DNA of 64,000 nt, taken from Anaerolineae bacterium (GTDB taxonomy: Bacteria; Chloroflexota; Anaerolineae; UBA4142; SHND01). A program made the position numbers and the translations under genes. The stretch's first letter is position 1. Each line of letters starts with the position of its first letter. Below are positions 40,544-49,478 of the stretch, in pieces. Under the pieces are notes generated by a model. It had not been told where the DNA came from. It made no database searches and worked only from the letters and a program-made list of their open reading frames with translations. The stretch is taken from assembly GCA_021463195.1 (NCBI GenBank), contig JAJTXZ010000013.1, forward strand, positions 1 to 64,000, given 5' to 3'.

Positions 40544-42604
40544 ATGCAAATGTTCAAGTCACCAATCTTGTCTGTCCGCCGATTGAGTGTTTTCGGCGCG
40601 TTCTTTCTCCTCTGGCTCTCTACCGCAACGCTGTCCGCGCAATCCAATCTAGAACGCTATTATTATTTTCAAGGCGCGCGCATTCCGCTGTCGGTCAATA
40701 CGCAGCTCATTGCCGCGCGCTTTGACGCGAGCGTCCCCGTCGCCGCGCAAAAACAGCTCGCGACCAACATTGACGCTTTGGAAAATTTCGATTTGCGCGC
40801 GGAATTGCCCGCGGTCAATCTCGTTTTTCTGCCCGTGCGCGCGGGGCGCAATCCCATCGCCGCCGCCGAACAATTTGGCGCGCAGTCCGGCGTCCAATTC
40901 GTTTCGCCCGTTTACGATGTCGGCATTATGCAAGTGGCAGAGACCGGCGAATTTTTCGCGCGATTCAAACCCAACCTCGCCGCCGCCGAAATCGCGGCGT
41001 TCAATCAACAACAGGGCGCGACGCAAATGGACGCGCTGCCCAATGCCGACAATGTGTGGATTTTGAAACCCAATGTCGGCAATCCGCTTTCCGCGCGTGA
41101 ATTGGCGAACGCGTATGTCGAAGCCGATATGGTCGAATTCGCCGAACCGAATTTTGTCTTGCGCGAAATCGCGCCGCGTCCGCTCACGCCGCCCCTGCGC
41201 GCGCCGGAACTCGCGCCGAACGATACCGCCTTTCAAGCGCATTTGCAATGGGGCTTGCAAAACACCGGCATCTTTCAAAGCGCCATCCCCGGCGCCGATA
41301 TGAACGCGGTGAACGCGTGGAACGTTACGCAGGGCGCGAACGACATCGTTATTGCCGTGATTGACGAAGGCGTGGATGCCACGCATCCCGACTTGGCAGG
41401 CAAAGTTTTGCCAGGCTGGAATACGCTCGCTAACAACAATAACGCCGCGCCGGTGAATAATGATTATCATGGCACAGCGGTCGCAGGCGTCGCGGCAGCC
41501 AATTCCGATAACGCGATGGGCATCGCGGGCGTCTGTTGGAATTGTAAAATCTTGCCGGTCAAAGTGGCGCAGCGCGACCCGCAAGGTAACTGGGTTACCA
41601 CGACCGCCGCGCTCGCTTCGGGCATCAACTGGGCCTGGCAACATGGCGCGGATGTTTTGAATAATAGTTGGACTGCCATTTACAGCGACCTCATCTTGAA
41701 TGCGATTGTCGCCGCGCGTTTTAGCGGACGCGACGGTTATGGCAGTACGGTTGTCTTTGCGGCAGGCAATGCCAATGCCGACAAAGTTTCCTTTCCCGCG
41801 GATCAAAATGCCTATATCATTGCCGTTGGCGCGTCGAATTGGTGTGATCAACGCAAGGCGCCTCTTGGCAATGCCTGCAACAACAATAATGCGTCATGGG
41901 GGTCCAATTACGGCAGCGCGCTCGATTTGGTCGCGCCCGGCGAAGCTATCTATACCACTTGCTACGGTTCGCAATATTGTCAGCTCGCGCAGGATGGCAA
42001 TAAATATCAATATTTCTCTGGCACTTCGTTCGCCGCGCCCTTTGTCTCGGGCGCCGTCGGTTTGTTATATTCGCTCAATTCGAGCTTGCAACCTGATAAA
42101 ATACAACAGCTCTTGCAGCGCGGCGCCAAAGATTTGGGCGTCGCAGGCAGAGATAATGAAACAGGTTACGGACGTTTGGACGCGTACAAAAGCATCGCGC
42201 AATTATTTAATTTGAGCGTAAGCGTCACCGATAACCGCGCGTTGGCGCGCGTGGGCGAAAAATTGACATACACGCTCGCGTATGCCAATACCGGCAGCGC
42301 CGCCATCAACAACGTCGTTCTCCAAGTCACGCTGCCCGCGCATACCACCTACTTTAATTCGACACCCGCGTTCACTCCGCAAGGCGGAGGCGTTTACACA
42401 TTAAATCTCGGCATGCTCGCGAGCAATGCTACCGGCAGCGTGACCTTGCGCGCGCAGACCCAACCTTCTTCGGCGGGTCAAAAAATGACGCTCAACGCGA
42501 CGATTGCCAGCTCCTTTCCCGAAGCCAACACCGCCGACAATGTCGCTGCCGACACCACACTCGGGATTCAGTCGCAAAATTATTTGCCGTTGATTGTGCG
42601 TTAG
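40544..42604 (+). CDS. Secreted subtilisin-family (S8) serine protease
   Basis: 686-residue exported protease: signal peptide (about residues 1-32), an inhibitor-like prodomain (about 45-205, LVFLPVRAG, MVEFAEPNFVLREI) and an S8 catalytic domain with Asp274 (AVIDEGVDATHPDL), His309 (DYHGTAVAGV), oxyanion Asn in VLNNSW and Ser495 (YFSGTSFAAPF). The last ~115 residues form a DUF11-like repeat domain (AYANTGSAAINNVVLQVTLP) and end YLPLIVR, a C-terminal word common in secreted Chloroflexota proteins. It would degrade extracellular protein. Confidence 0.94.
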   Translation: MQMFKSPILSVRRLSVFGAFFLLWLSTATLSAQSNLERYYYFQGARIPLSVNTQLIAARFDASVPVAAQKQLATNIDALENFDLRAELPAVNLVFLPVRAGRNPIAAAEQFGAQSGVQFVSPVYDVGIMQVAETGEFFARFKPNLAAAEIAAFNQQQGATQMDALPNADNVWILKPNVGNPLSARELANAYVEADMVEFAEPNFVLREIAPRPLTPPLRAPELAPNDTAFQAHLQWGLQNTGIFQSAIPGADMNAVNAWNVTQGANDIVIAVIDEGVDATHPDLAGKVLPGWNTLANNNNAAPVNNDYHGTAVAGVAAANSDNAMGIAGVCWNCKILPVKVAQRDPQGNWVTTTAALASGINWAWQHGADVLNNSWTAIYSDLILNAIVAARFSGRDGYGSTVVFAAGNANADKVSFPADQNAYIIAVGASNWCDQRKAPLGNACNNNNASWGSNYGSALDLVAPGEAIYTTCYGSQYCQLAQDGNKYQYFSGTSFAAPFVSGAVGLLYSLNSSLQPDKIQQLLQRGAKDLGVAGRDNETGYGRLDAYKSIAQLFNLSVSVTDNRALARVGEKLTYTLAYANTGSAAINNVVLQVTLPAHTTYFNSTPAFTPQGGGVYTLNLGMLASNATGSVTLRAQTQPSSAGQKMTLNATIASSFPEANTADNVAADTTLGIQSQNYLPLIVR

Positions 42605-42697
42605 CGCTCTTTGCCCATATACGTTGATCGTTTTTGTTCGTACAATCAAAATACATTTCCCCAAAAAGCCACCGCGTATCAAGAAAGGAAACCGCAA

Positions 42698-43123
42698 ATG
42701 AACAAGAAAATTTTGCTCGGCATCGTCGTCATTGCGCTGAGCGTGACCGCATTCGTTATCTTGGCGACTACTTCAGCTCAAGCTAAAAAAGTCAACCAAG
42801 CCAAAGCGAAAATCGAATGGTCGCAGCCGCGTCTGCGCGCGCGCGTAAAAAAGGGCGACGTCATCCAAACGACTCTTGTCTTTACGCCGACTAGCGCCCT
42901 CGCCAACGCGGAATTTCGCGCCACCGCTGGCCTGAACGATACCGTCACTTTTACGCCGTCAAATTTCGCCAACTTGAGCGCCGGCGCGCCGCAGCAAGTG
43001 ACCGTCACCTTTACCGCGCCGACCGAAGGCAAGCGCAAAAGATTCAACGGCATCTTGGCGTTGATTGACGACAATTATTTGTACGCGAAACCGCTCAAGC
43101 TGCATTTCAGCATAGGCAAATAA
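42698..43123 (+). CDS. Small secreted Ig-like protein
   Basis: 141-residue exported protein. Signal peptide from MNKKILLGIVVIALSVTAF with cleavage after AQA; the mature part is a single beta-sandwich-like domain rich in Thr, Val and Lys (FTPTSALANAEFRATAGLNDTVTFTPSNF, PQQVTVTFTAPTEGKRKRFNG). No catalytic motif. The ATG at 42698 has AGGAAA upstream. It follows the subtilase gene by 93 bp on the same strand and might be its accessory factor, but that is only positional inference. Confidence 0.7.
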   Translation: MNKKILLGIVVIALSVTAFVILATTSAQAKKVNQAKAKIEWSQPRLRARVKKGDVIQTTLVFTPTSALANAEFRATAGLNDTVTFTPSNFANLSAGAPQQVTVTFTAPTEGKRKRFNGILALIDDNYLYAKPLKLHFSIGK

Positions 43124-43139
43124 AATCGCGCGCCAAAGT

Positions 43140-43237
43140 CAATGTCTTTGCCAAGGCGAAAAATGACGCGTGTTTGGCACGGCAAATGGCGATGAACTGC
43201 GTCGCAGAAATTTGCCGTACGTTTGGCAAAGACGTTG
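43140..43237. repeat. Nested inverted-repeat element
   Basis: Outer arms caatgtctttgccaa (43140-43154) and ttggcaaagacgttg (43223-43237), 14 of 15 paired, enclose inner arms acggcaaat (43179-43187) and atttgccgt (43210-43218). It fills most of the gap between two plus-strand genes and combines words seen in the palindromes at 10544 and 24076. Confidence 0.6.
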
Positions 43238-43290
43238 AAAGATATAACGAATTTCCAATTTATTCTGCGCTCGCGTGCCGTCAATTATTG

Positions 43291-43296
43291 TATAAT
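43291..43296 (+). promoter_or_regulatory. TATAAT -10 box of the thioredoxin-like gene
   Basis: TATAAT followed after 8 nt by a GTG codon (43305) and after 35 nt by the ATG at 43332; either a leaderless GTG start or a short leader is possible. Confidence 0.5.
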
Positions 43297-43331
43297 GCGT
43301 ACGCGTGCCGCGCCGCGCGCGCGGTCCGAAT

Positions 43332-43928
43332 ATGAAGAATCGAATTTTTATCGCCCTGATCTTGCTCCTTTCGTGCGCCATTTTGCTCGTCGGCGCGGGG
43401 CTAATTGGCGCGGCGCTATATTTGCAGAACAATACGCCGCTTGCCGCTGAATTTACGCCCCAACCCAAGACCGCGCCGTTTGTCGCTCCGCACACTGGCG
43501 CGTTCGCGCCCGGCAGTCCGGCGCCCGAGATTAGCGTAACGACGCTCGATGGCAAAACGCTCAACCTCTCGGATTTTCGCGGTAAACCGGTTATGCTCAA
43601 TTTTTGGGCGTCATGGTGCGGACCTTGCACCGCCGAAATGAAAAATATCGAAGCCGTCTATCAACAACACACAAACGACGAGGTGGTGATTCTGGCAATC
43701 AATCAGGGCGAAGGCGTTGATACGATTAAAGGATACGGCGAACTCTGGAAATTAAATTTTCAGCTCGTGCGCGACGAGCGGCAAGAAGCAGGGCGTATTT
43801 ATAAAGTGCTGGCGTTGCCCACGACGGTGTTTGTGGATAAAAACGGCAACATCCATGAAGTGCATATCGGCGGGCCCATGACGCAAGAGTTTATTGAAAA
43901 ACGCGTCAGCGACATGCTCGCCCAATAA
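43332..43928 (+). CDS. TlpA/ResA-like membrane-anchored thioredoxin
   Basis: 198-residue protein: one N-terminal membrane anchor (about residues 5-28), a linker and an AhpC/TSA-type thioredoxin fold facing outward. It opens SPAPEISVTTLDGKTLNLSDFRGKPVMLNFWASWCGPC, with the redox pair Cys96 and Cys99. cis-Pro is in LALPTTVFVDKNG. It would reduce disulfides, for example in cytochrome c maturation or oxidative folding. It lies 7 bp before the XdhC-like genes, which suggests a common transcript. A GTG start at 43305 would add nine residues. Confidence 0.9.
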   Translation: MKNRIFIALILLLSCAILLVGAGLIGAALYLQNNTPLAAEFTPQPKTAPFVAPHTGAFAPGSPAPEISVTTLDGKTLNLSDFRGKPVMLNFWASWCGPCTAEMKNIEAVYQQHTNDEVVILAINQGEGVDTIKGYGELWKLNFQLVRDERQEAGRIYKVLALPTTVFVDKNGNIHEVHIGGPMTQEFIEKRVSDMLAQ

Positions 43929-43935
43929 AATTCTC

Positions 43936-44244
43936 ATGCAAGAAATCTTGACCCAAGTTCAAACCTGGCGCGCGCAGGGAGAGGACGTGGCGCTCGCCAC
44001 GGTGACGTGGACCGCCGGTTCGACGCCGCGCGCGATTGGCGCCAAAATGGCGGTCACGGCGCGCGGCGAATTCGTTGGCTCGGTCAGCGGCGGCTGCGTC
44101 GAAGGCGCGGTGATTGACCAAGCGCGCGCCGTGCTACAAAGCGGCAGTCCGAAATTGGTCAGTTACGGCATCTCGGACGACATGGCGTGGGATGTCGGTT
44201 TGGCGTGCGGCGGCAGCATCCAAGTTTTTATCGAAAAAATTTGA
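43936..44244 (+). CDS. XdhC N-terminal (CoxI-type) protein
   Basis: 102-residue protein equivalent to the XdhC_CoxI domain: TVTWTAGSTPRAIGAKMAVTARGEFVGSVSGGCVEGAVIDQA, then GLACGGSIQVFIE. XdhC proteins bind and help insert or sulfurate the molybdenum cofactor of xanthine dehydrogenase or CO dehydrogenase. The Rossmann domain that normally follows is encoded separately in the next gene. No molybdoenzyme gene is in this window, so its client lies elsewhere. Confidence 0.88.
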   Translation: MQEILTQVQTWRAQGEDVALATVTWTAGSTPRAIGAKMAVTARGEFVGSVSGGCVEGAVIDQARAVLQSGSPKLVSYGISDDMAWDVGLACGGSIQVFIEKI

Positions 44245-44263
44245 ACGCGATGGGGATGGAATC

Positions 44264-45010
44264 GTGAGCGATTGGTTTGACGAGAGCGCGTCATTGTTCA
44301 CCGCCGAAAAATTATTCGCGCTGGCGACCGTCGTGCGCGGCGCCCAGCCCGGCGCCAAGCTCATCATCCGCCCTGATGGCGCCTTTACCGGCAATTTGGA
44401 TGACGCGGCGCTGCGCGCGCGCATTATCGCCGACGCGCTGCGCCTGATGGCGCAAGAGACTTCTGAAACGATTGCGTACGATTTGGACCACGTTTTTATC
44501 GAAACGTTTGTCCCGCCGCCGCGCCTCATCATCATCGGCGGCGTGCATACCGCGATTCCGCTTGCGCAATTCGCGCGCGAGTTGGATTTTCGCGTCACGC
44601 TTGTGGATGGGCGCGGACGTTTTGCCACGCGCGAACGTTTTCCCGATGTGGACGAGTTGATTGTCGAATGGCCCGACGATGTGATTCCGCGTTTGCGGCT
44701 CGACCAATCCACGTACGTGGTCATCTTGACCCACGACCCCAAATTTGATTTGCCCACGCTCAAAGCGCTTTCGACCACTCAGCCGCGTTATATTGGCGCG
44801 ATGGGTTCGCGCGAAACGCGCCGTCAGCACATGGCAGAGCTGCGCGCGCAAGGCGTGTCGGATGAATTTTTAAAAACGGTCTATGGGCCCGTCGGCCTCG
44901 ACTTGGGTGGACGTTCGCCCGCCGAAATGGCGCTCGCCATCATGGCGCAAATTATCGCTGTCCGCTACAATCGGCCCGGCGGCCATTTGATGCACGCGGC
45001 AAAGGAATGA
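44264..45010 (+). CDS. XdhC C-terminal Rossmann protein with a degenerate N-domain
   Basis: 248-residue companion of the preceding gene. The C-terminal ~150 residues are the XdhC Rossmann domain (PPPRLIIIGGVHTAIPLAQFARELDFRVTLVDGR, THDPKFDLPTLKAL, IGAMGSRETRRQHM, GLDLGGRSPAEMALAIMA). The first ~75 residues resemble a worn copy of the CoxI domain (ATVVRGAQPGAKLIIRPDGAFTGNLDD) without its GGCVE core. The GTG at 44264 is the first in-frame start; the frame is open further back but overlaps the first gene. It overlaps the glycosyltransferase gene by four bases. Confidence 0.84.
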   Translation: MSDWFDESASLFTAEKLFALATVVRGAQPGAKLIIRPDGAFTGNLDDAALRARIIADALRLMAQETSETIAYDLDHVFIETFVPPPRLIIIGGVHTAIPLAQFARELDFRVTLVDGRGRFATRERFPDVDELIVEWPDDVIPRLRLDQSTYVVILTHDPKFDLPTLKALSTTQPRYIGAMGSRETRRQHMAELRAQGVSDEFLKTVYGPVGLDLGGRSPAEMALAIMAQIIAVRYNRPGGHLMHAAKE

Positions 45011-46128
45011 GAATCGCCATTGACTATACGTCCGCCGCGCGCCAACGCGCCGGCATCGGACGCTATACTCGTTCGCTGATTCGCGCCTTGTCCGCTCAAG
45101 ATTCAGCCAATTCCTACGCGTTGTATGTGCCGCGCGACGCGTTGTATCTCGACGACCTGCGCGCGTTTCCCCCGAATTTTCGCGTCGCGCGCGCGCCGCT
45201 CAATGAACGTTACATGGTCGCGCTGTGGCAGCGCGCGCGCGTGCCTCTGCCGATTGAGGTCTTGACCGGCGCGTCCCAAGTGTTTTATTCGCCCGATTTC
45301 GTTTTGCCGCCGACGCGCGCCAAGCGTAAAATTCTCACCATTCACGATCTTTCGTTCAAACGGCATCCCGAAACCGCTGTGCCGAATTTGAAATGGTATC
45401 TTGAGCAAGCGGTGCCGCGCGCGATTCAGCGCGCGGATTTGATTTTGGCGGACTCGGACGCGACGCGCCGCGATGTGCAAGAATTTTTCAGTGTGCCGGC
45501 TGATCGCGCGCAAACGTTGTATGCGGGCTGCGACGATTTTTTTCAACGCGTCGGCGACGCGCGCGTTTTGCAAACGCTGCGCGACAAGTACGAATTACGC
45601 AAGCCGTTTATTTTGAATGTCGGCACGCTTGAGCCGCGCAAAAATTTGACGCGGCTGATTGAAGCGTTCGCGCAGTTGCGGCAGCGGCGCGATTTGGAAT
45701 TGGTGATTGCGGGCGGGCGCGGCTGGATGTACGATGAAATTTATGAGGCGCCGCAAAAATTTGGCGTGAACGCCCAAGTGCGTTTCATCGGTTTTACGCC
45801 GGACGAGGATTTGCCCGCGCTCTATTCGCTCGCGGAATTGTTTGTGTATCCGTCATTGTATGAAGGGTTCGGCTTGCCGGCGCTTGAAGCGCTGGCGTGC
45901 GGCGCGGCGGTGGTCGCTTCCAATAATTCATCGCTGCCCGAAGTGATGGGCGACGCGGCGTTGTTGATTGACCCGCGCGATACCGCCGCGTTGACGTGGG
46001 CGATGCAGCGTTTGTTGGACGATTCGACTTGGCGCGCCATCAAACAACAAAAAGCGCTACTGCAAGCCCAAAAATTTTCGTGGCAAAAAAGCGCGGCGGA
46101 ATTACGACGGGTGTTGACCGAATGGTAA
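45007..46128 (+). CDS. Family 1-type glycosyltransferase (GT4 superfamily)
   Basis: 373-residue GT-B-fold glycosyltransferase. N-terminal domain: MRIAIDYTSAARQRAGIGRYTRSLIRAL, FYSPDFVLPP. C-terminal nucleotide-sugar domain: ILNVGTLEPRKNLTRLIEAF, VIAGGRGWMYDEI, and YPSLYEGFGLPALEALACGAAVVASNNSSLPEV carrying the EX7E pair. Its substrate is unknown. The ATG overlaps the XdhC stop (ATGA), an unusual coupling of a molybdenum-cofactor gene and a glycan gene. Confidence 0.92.
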   Translation: MRIAIDYTSAARQRAGIGRYTRSLIRALSAQDSANSYALYVPRDALYLDDLRAFPPNFRVARAPLNERYMVALWQRARVPLPIEVLTGASQVFYSPDFVLPPTRAKRKILTIHDLSFKRHPETAVPNLKWYLEQAVPRAIQRADLILADSDATRRDVQEFFSVPADRAQTLYAGCDDFFQRVGDARVLQTLRDKYELRKPFILNVGTLEPRKNLTRLIEAFAQLRQRRDLELVIAGGRGWMYDEIYEAPQKFGVNAQVRFIGFTPDEDLPALYSLAELFVYPSLYEGFGLPALEALACGAAVVASNNSSLPEVMGDAALLIDPRDTAALTWAMQRLLDDSTWRAIKQQKALLQAQKFSWQKSAAELRRVLTEW

Positions 46129-46180
46129 AGGGCGAGTTTTGAATTCGCGCGGTTAGCGGCTCAAGGTTAAATTGCGCGCT

Positions 46181-46741
46181 ATGTGGCAGCGATTATTTTT
46201 TCAATGGCGCTATTGGTGCGGGCAGCCGCCTTGGGATACCAATGTTACGCCGCCCGAAGTGATTCAGTTGATTGAAACTGAAAAATTGCCTCGCGGGCGC
46301 GCGCTCGATCTCGGCTGTGGCACGGGCACGAATGCGATTTATCTCGCGCAGCATGGTTTTGAAACGGTTGGCGTTGATTTTGTCGCGCGCGCGCTTGACC
46401 AAGCGCGCGCCAAAGCGCGGCGCGCGCAGACGCGCGTCGAATTTCGCTGCGCCGATGTGTTGCAGCCCGGCGCGTTCGCGCAGCCGTTCGATTTTGTTCT
46501 CGACATTGGCTGCTTGCACAATCTCGCCGCGCGCGCGCAAACGCGTTACGTCGAAAATGCGCGCGCGTGGACGCGCCGCGGCGCGGTCGTTTTAATTTAC
46601 GCGTTTTTTCCGCGCCAACGCGGCGGACGCAGCGTCGGCATGACGCGCGTCGAGATGGAACAACTTTTCGCGCGCGCTTTTGAATTGACGCAATACGCCG
46701 ATGACGGCGCGTCGGCGTGGTACCGATGGACGCGCAAATAA
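46181..46741 (+). CDS. Class I SAM-dependent methyltransferase
   Basis: 186-residue Rossmann-fold methyltransferase: motif I RALDLGCGTGTNAIYLAQHGFETVGVDF, motif II region VEFRCADVLQPGAFAQPFDFVLDIGCLHNL, and a late aromatic segment WYRWTRK. The N-terminal PPWDTNVTPPEVIQLI is seen in small tellurite-resistance-TehB-like or thiopurine-type methyltransferases, so a small-molecule substrate is likely. The ATG at 46181 gives the shorter and more typical protein; a TTG at 46172 is an alternative. Confidence 0.86.
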   Translation: MWQRLFFQWRYWCGQPPWDTNVTPPEVIQLIETEKLPRGRALDLGCGTGTNAIYLAQHGFETVGVDFVARALDQARAKARRAQTRVEFRCADVLQPGAFAQPFDFVLDIGCLHNLAARAQTRYVENARAWTRRGAVVLIYAFFPRQRGGRSVGMTRVEMEQLFARAFELTQYADDGASAWYRWTRK

Positions 46742-46769
46742 AAGAAAGGCGGAGAGCGGAATAAAAAAG

Positions 46770-47372
46770 GTGAAACGACAAACATTGAAGCAGGACGCGC
46801 AAGCTAAACGCGCGGCAGCGGCGATGAGGGCTCGAAAAGCAGAGTTCGCGCATCATCCCAGTCCCAATATTCGCGGCGGCGACCCGAATTTGCCCGCCAA
46901 GCGCGCCGAAGATTCGCAGCTGCGTTTATCGTTGGTGATGAATCCGATTTTGGCGAATCCATTGGGGAATGTGCATGGCGGCGAGATTATGAAACTGGTG
47001 GATGAGACGGGGGGCTTTTGCGCGATGAAACACGCGCGCAATGTCACGGTCACGGTGGCGATGGATTCCATGACCTTTCTTTCGCCCGTGCATGTCGGTT
47101 CGTTGTTGACGTTGCACGCGTCGGTGAATTGGGTCGGACGCACTTCGATGGAAGTGGGGGTGCGCGTTGAAGCCGAAAACGTTGTCACTGGCCAAGTGAC
47201 GCATACCAACTCGGCGTATCTTGTTTATGTCGCGCTCGACCAATTCGGACAACCGTCGCCGGTGCCGCCATTGCGGATTGAGACGGAAGCGGAAAACCGA
47301 CGATGGGAGGCGGGCGCCGCGCGGCAGGCGCATCGGTTGAAACAGGCAAATAAAAAAGCGGAGGTCGCGTAA
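46770..47372 (+). CDS. Hotdog-fold acyl-CoA thioesterase
   Basis: Single hotdog domain, expected to hydrolyse acyl-CoA thioesters in the cytosol. The conserved block is LVMNPILANPLGNVHGGEIMKLVDETGGFCAMKHAR, with NVHGG as in the YciA/BACH acyl-CoA thioesterases and the catalytic Asp in LVDETG. AMDSMTFLSPVHVGSLLTLHASVNWVGRTSMEV follows. The N- and C-terminal ~35 residues are charged and Lys/Arg/Ala-rich. The start is uncertain: GTG at 46770 is chosen, ATG at 46824 is the other candidate. Confidence 0.86.
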   Translation: MKRQTLKQDAQAKRAAAAMRARKAEFAHHPSPNIRGGDPNLPAKRAEDSQLRLSLVMNPILANPLGNVHGGEIMKLVDETGGFCAMKHARNVTVTVAMDSMTFLSPVHVGSLLTLHASVNWVGRTSMEVGVRVEAENVVTGQVTHTNSAYLVYVALDQFGQPSPVPPLRIETEAENRRWEAGAARQAHRLKQANKKAEVA

Positions 47373-47381
47373 AGGAAGGGT

Positions 47382-47678
47382 ATGAATAACGGAATGCAAT
47401 TTTTGGGCGTGGTGTTGATTCTCGTCAATATCGTTTGCGCGTTTTCGCTTTCGGCGCAAATTCGTTTGACTTACCAACGTAAAAATACGGTGGGCGTCAG
47501 TTGGGTGCCTTATACGATGGGTTTTATCAATGCGTTTGTCGGCTTGCTGTACAGTCTGTTCATCGCCGACCTGCCTTTTATCATCGCCAATTTGGTGTGG
47601 TCGCTGGTCAACGGTATTATGGTCTTTCTGTTATTTCATTATCGTCGTCGCGCGAATACAAACCGTACAGCCCTATGA
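47382..47678 (+). CDS. Small SemiSWEET/PQ-loop-like membrane protein
   Basis: 98-residue protein with three predicted helices, the size and layout of bacterial SemiSWEET sugar transporters, which work as dimers. The third-helix region VSWVPYTMGFINAFVGLLYSLFIADLPFIIANLVWSLVNGIMVFLLFHY fits the SWEET/PQ-loop pattern, but the PQ pair itself is absent. It begins 9 bp after the thioesterase stop. The sugar-transport assignment is moderately supported. Confidence 0.55.
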   Translation: MNNGMQFLGVVLILVNIVCAFSLSAQIRLTYQRKNTVGVSWVPYTMGFINAFVGLLYSLFIADLPFIIANLVWSLVNGIMVFLLFHYRRRANTNRTAL

Positions 47679-47717
47679 GGTCAAGCGGCAGTTCGATATT
47701 TAAACAAGGAGTAAGTT

Positions 47718-48890
47718 ATGATAAAGTTAGCGAACCGTATGAGTAATCTCGGCACTGAAACCGCCTTTGAGGTTTTGGTCAAAGCGCGCGCGCTCGAAGC
47801 GCAAGGCCGCGACATTATTCATCTGGAAGTGGGCGAACCCGATTTTGCGACGCCTGAAAATATTGTGGACGCGGCGGTGGAATCGCTGCGCCACGGCGCG
47901 ACCAAGTACACGCCGAGCGCGGGGATTCCTGAACTGCGCGCGGCAATCGCGAAACGCGTGAGCGAATCGCGCGGCATCACCGTAAAACCGGAGCAGGTGG
48001 TCGTCACGCCCGGCGGCAAACCGATTATGTTTTTTGTGATTCTTGCGCTCGTGGACGCGGGCGACGAAGTGGTGACGCCGAATCCCGCGTTTCCGATTTA
48101 CGAGAGCATGATTCGTTTTACTGGCGGCATTCCGCGCTTTTATCGGCTGCGCGAAGAAAATAATTTTCGTTTTGACCCGGATGAATTTCGTTCGCTCGTC
48201 AACGCGAAAACAAAACTCATTATTCTCAACTCGCCGCAAAATCCGACCGGCGGCGTGTTGGAAGAATCCGATCTCGCCGTGATTGCGGAACTCGCGACGA
48301 AATATGATATTCCCGTTCTCGCCGATGAAATTTATTGGCAAATTATTTATGACGGAAAATTTCACAGCATTACGCAATTTCCCGGTATGGCGGAGCGCAC
48401 GATTATTCTCGACGGCTTTAGTAAATCGTATTCGATGACGGGTTGGCGCTTGGGCTTTGGCGTGATGAATGAACAACTCGCGCCGCACATTACGCGTTTG
48501 ATGACCAATTCCAATTCATGCACTTCGGCGTTGACGCAGTGGGCGGGCGTGGAAGCGTTGAACGGTCCGCAAGCGTCCGTCGAAAATATGCGCCGCGCGT
48601 TTCACGAACGACGCGATGCGATTGTCGCGGGAATGAATCAGATTCCCGGTTTTCGCTGCCTCACGCCCAAAGGCGCGTTCTATGTCTTTCCCAACATCAC
48701 CGGCACAGGTTGGGATTCGCGCAAAATGGCGGATTATATTTTGAATAACGCGGGCGTCGCCTGTCTTAGCGGCACGGCGTTTGGAGAATACGGCGAAGGA
48801 TATTTGCGTTTCAGCTACGCCAACTCGCTGGAAAACATCAACAAGGCGTTAATGCGAATACGCGAAGCGGTGGAAAAAATTCAAGACTAG
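47718..48890 (+). CDS. PLP-dependent aminotransferase, class I/II (AspC/AspB-like)
   Basis: 390-residue fold-type I aminotransferase acting on an amino acid, probably aspartate or an aromatic. It has the N-terminal substrate segment LEVGEPDFATPENI, GATKYTPSAGIPELRAAIA, the cofactor-binding NSPQNPTGG, the PLP-lysine region ILDGFSKSYSMTGWRLGFG and the C-terminal YLRFSYANSLENI. RBS AAGGAG precedes the ATG. It ends in a strong terminator. Confidence 0.94.
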   Translation: MIKLANRMSNLGTETAFEVLVKARALEAQGRDIIHLEVGEPDFATPENIVDAAVESLRHGATKYTPSAGIPELRAAIAKRVSESRGITVKPEQVVVTPGGKPIMFFVILALVDAGDEVVTPNPAFPIYESMIRFTGGIPRFYRLREENNFRFDPDEFRSLVNAKTKLIILNSPQNPTGGVLEESDLAVIAELATKYDIPVLADEIYWQIIYDGKFHSITQFPGMAERTIILDGFSKSYSMTGWRLGFGVMNEQLAPHITRLMTNSNSCTSALTQWAGVEALNGPQASVENMRRAFHERRDAIVAGMNQIPGFRCLTPKGAFYVFPNITGTGWDSRKMADYILNNAGVACLSGTAFGEYGEGYLRFSYANSLENINKALMRIREAVEKIQD

Positions 48891-48894
48891 ACGA

Positions 48895-48929
48895 AAAACC
48901 CCAAAGGCTTTCAAAACCTTTGGGGTTTT
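48895..48929 (+). terminator. Intrinsic terminator of the aminotransferase gene
   Basis: 13-bp stem aaaaccccaaagg / cctttggggtttt with a 9-nt loop, then ttta. It begins 5 bp after the stop. The stem core ccccaagg belongs to the palindrome family seen elsewhere. It may also serve hpt from the other strand. Confidence 0.85.
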
Positions 48930-48932
48930 ATT

Positions 48933-49478
48933 TCAAGAATACATCTCTGGTTTCAAAACACCAATGTACGGCAGATTGCGATACAGTTCATCGAAATCCA
49001 AGCCGTAGCCAACGACGAACTCGTTCGGAATATCAAAGCCCACATAGTCCAACGGAATTTCCACTTCGCGCCGCTCGGGCTTGTTCAGCAGCGCGCAGAT
49101 TTTTACGCTGGCGGGATTGCGCGCCTGAAACGTCTCGCGGATATAGTACAGAGTGCGCCCGGTATCAATAATATCTTCGACAATCAACACATGCCGCTGC
49201 TCGATGTTTGTATTCAAGTCCATGAGAATGCGTACGACGCCCGACGATTCGACGCGTTTGCCGCCATACGATGAAATCGCCATGAAATCCAATTCATGTG
49301 GAATCGAAAGCGTCCGCGATAGGTCGCTCAAAAACATAACGCCGCCTTTCAACACGCATACGAGCAGCGGACGCGTGTCGCCGTAATCTTGCGAAAGCTG
49401 CGCGCCGAGTTCATAGATGCGCGCTTGCAAACGGTCGCTGGGGATGAGAATTTTGGCGAGATTGTCTTGGAGACGCAT
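48933..49478 (-). CDS. hpt: Hypoxanthine phosphoribosyltransferase
   Basis: 181-residue purine-salvage enzyme, making IMP or GMP from hypoxanthine or guanine and PRPP in the cytosol. The PRPP-binding loop is VLIVEDIIDTGRTLYYI, with the two acidic residues before the TG; the earlier PPi loop is VCVLKGGVMFLSDL, and KPERREVEIPLDYVGFDIPNEFVVGYGLD ends the fold. The ATG at 49478 is chosen because the longer open frame to 49535 has no homologous extension. It converges on the aminotransferase gene. Confidence 0.95.
   Translation of the reverse strand: MRLQDNLAKILIPSDRLQARIYELGAQLSQDYGDTRPLLVCVLKGGVMFLSDLSRTLSIPHELDFMAISSYGGKRVESSGVVRILMDLNTNIEQRHVLIVEDIIDTGRTLYYIRETFQARNPASVKICALLNKPERREVEIPLDYVGFDIPNEFVVGYGLDFDELYRNLPYIGVLKPEMYS

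Noticed and set aside
43894-45010. The two XdhC genes as one gene with a frameshift
   Set aside because: The second gene has its own GTG with a plausible ribosome site, and it begins with a degenerate copy of the domain found in the first gene, which a simple frameshift would not produce.
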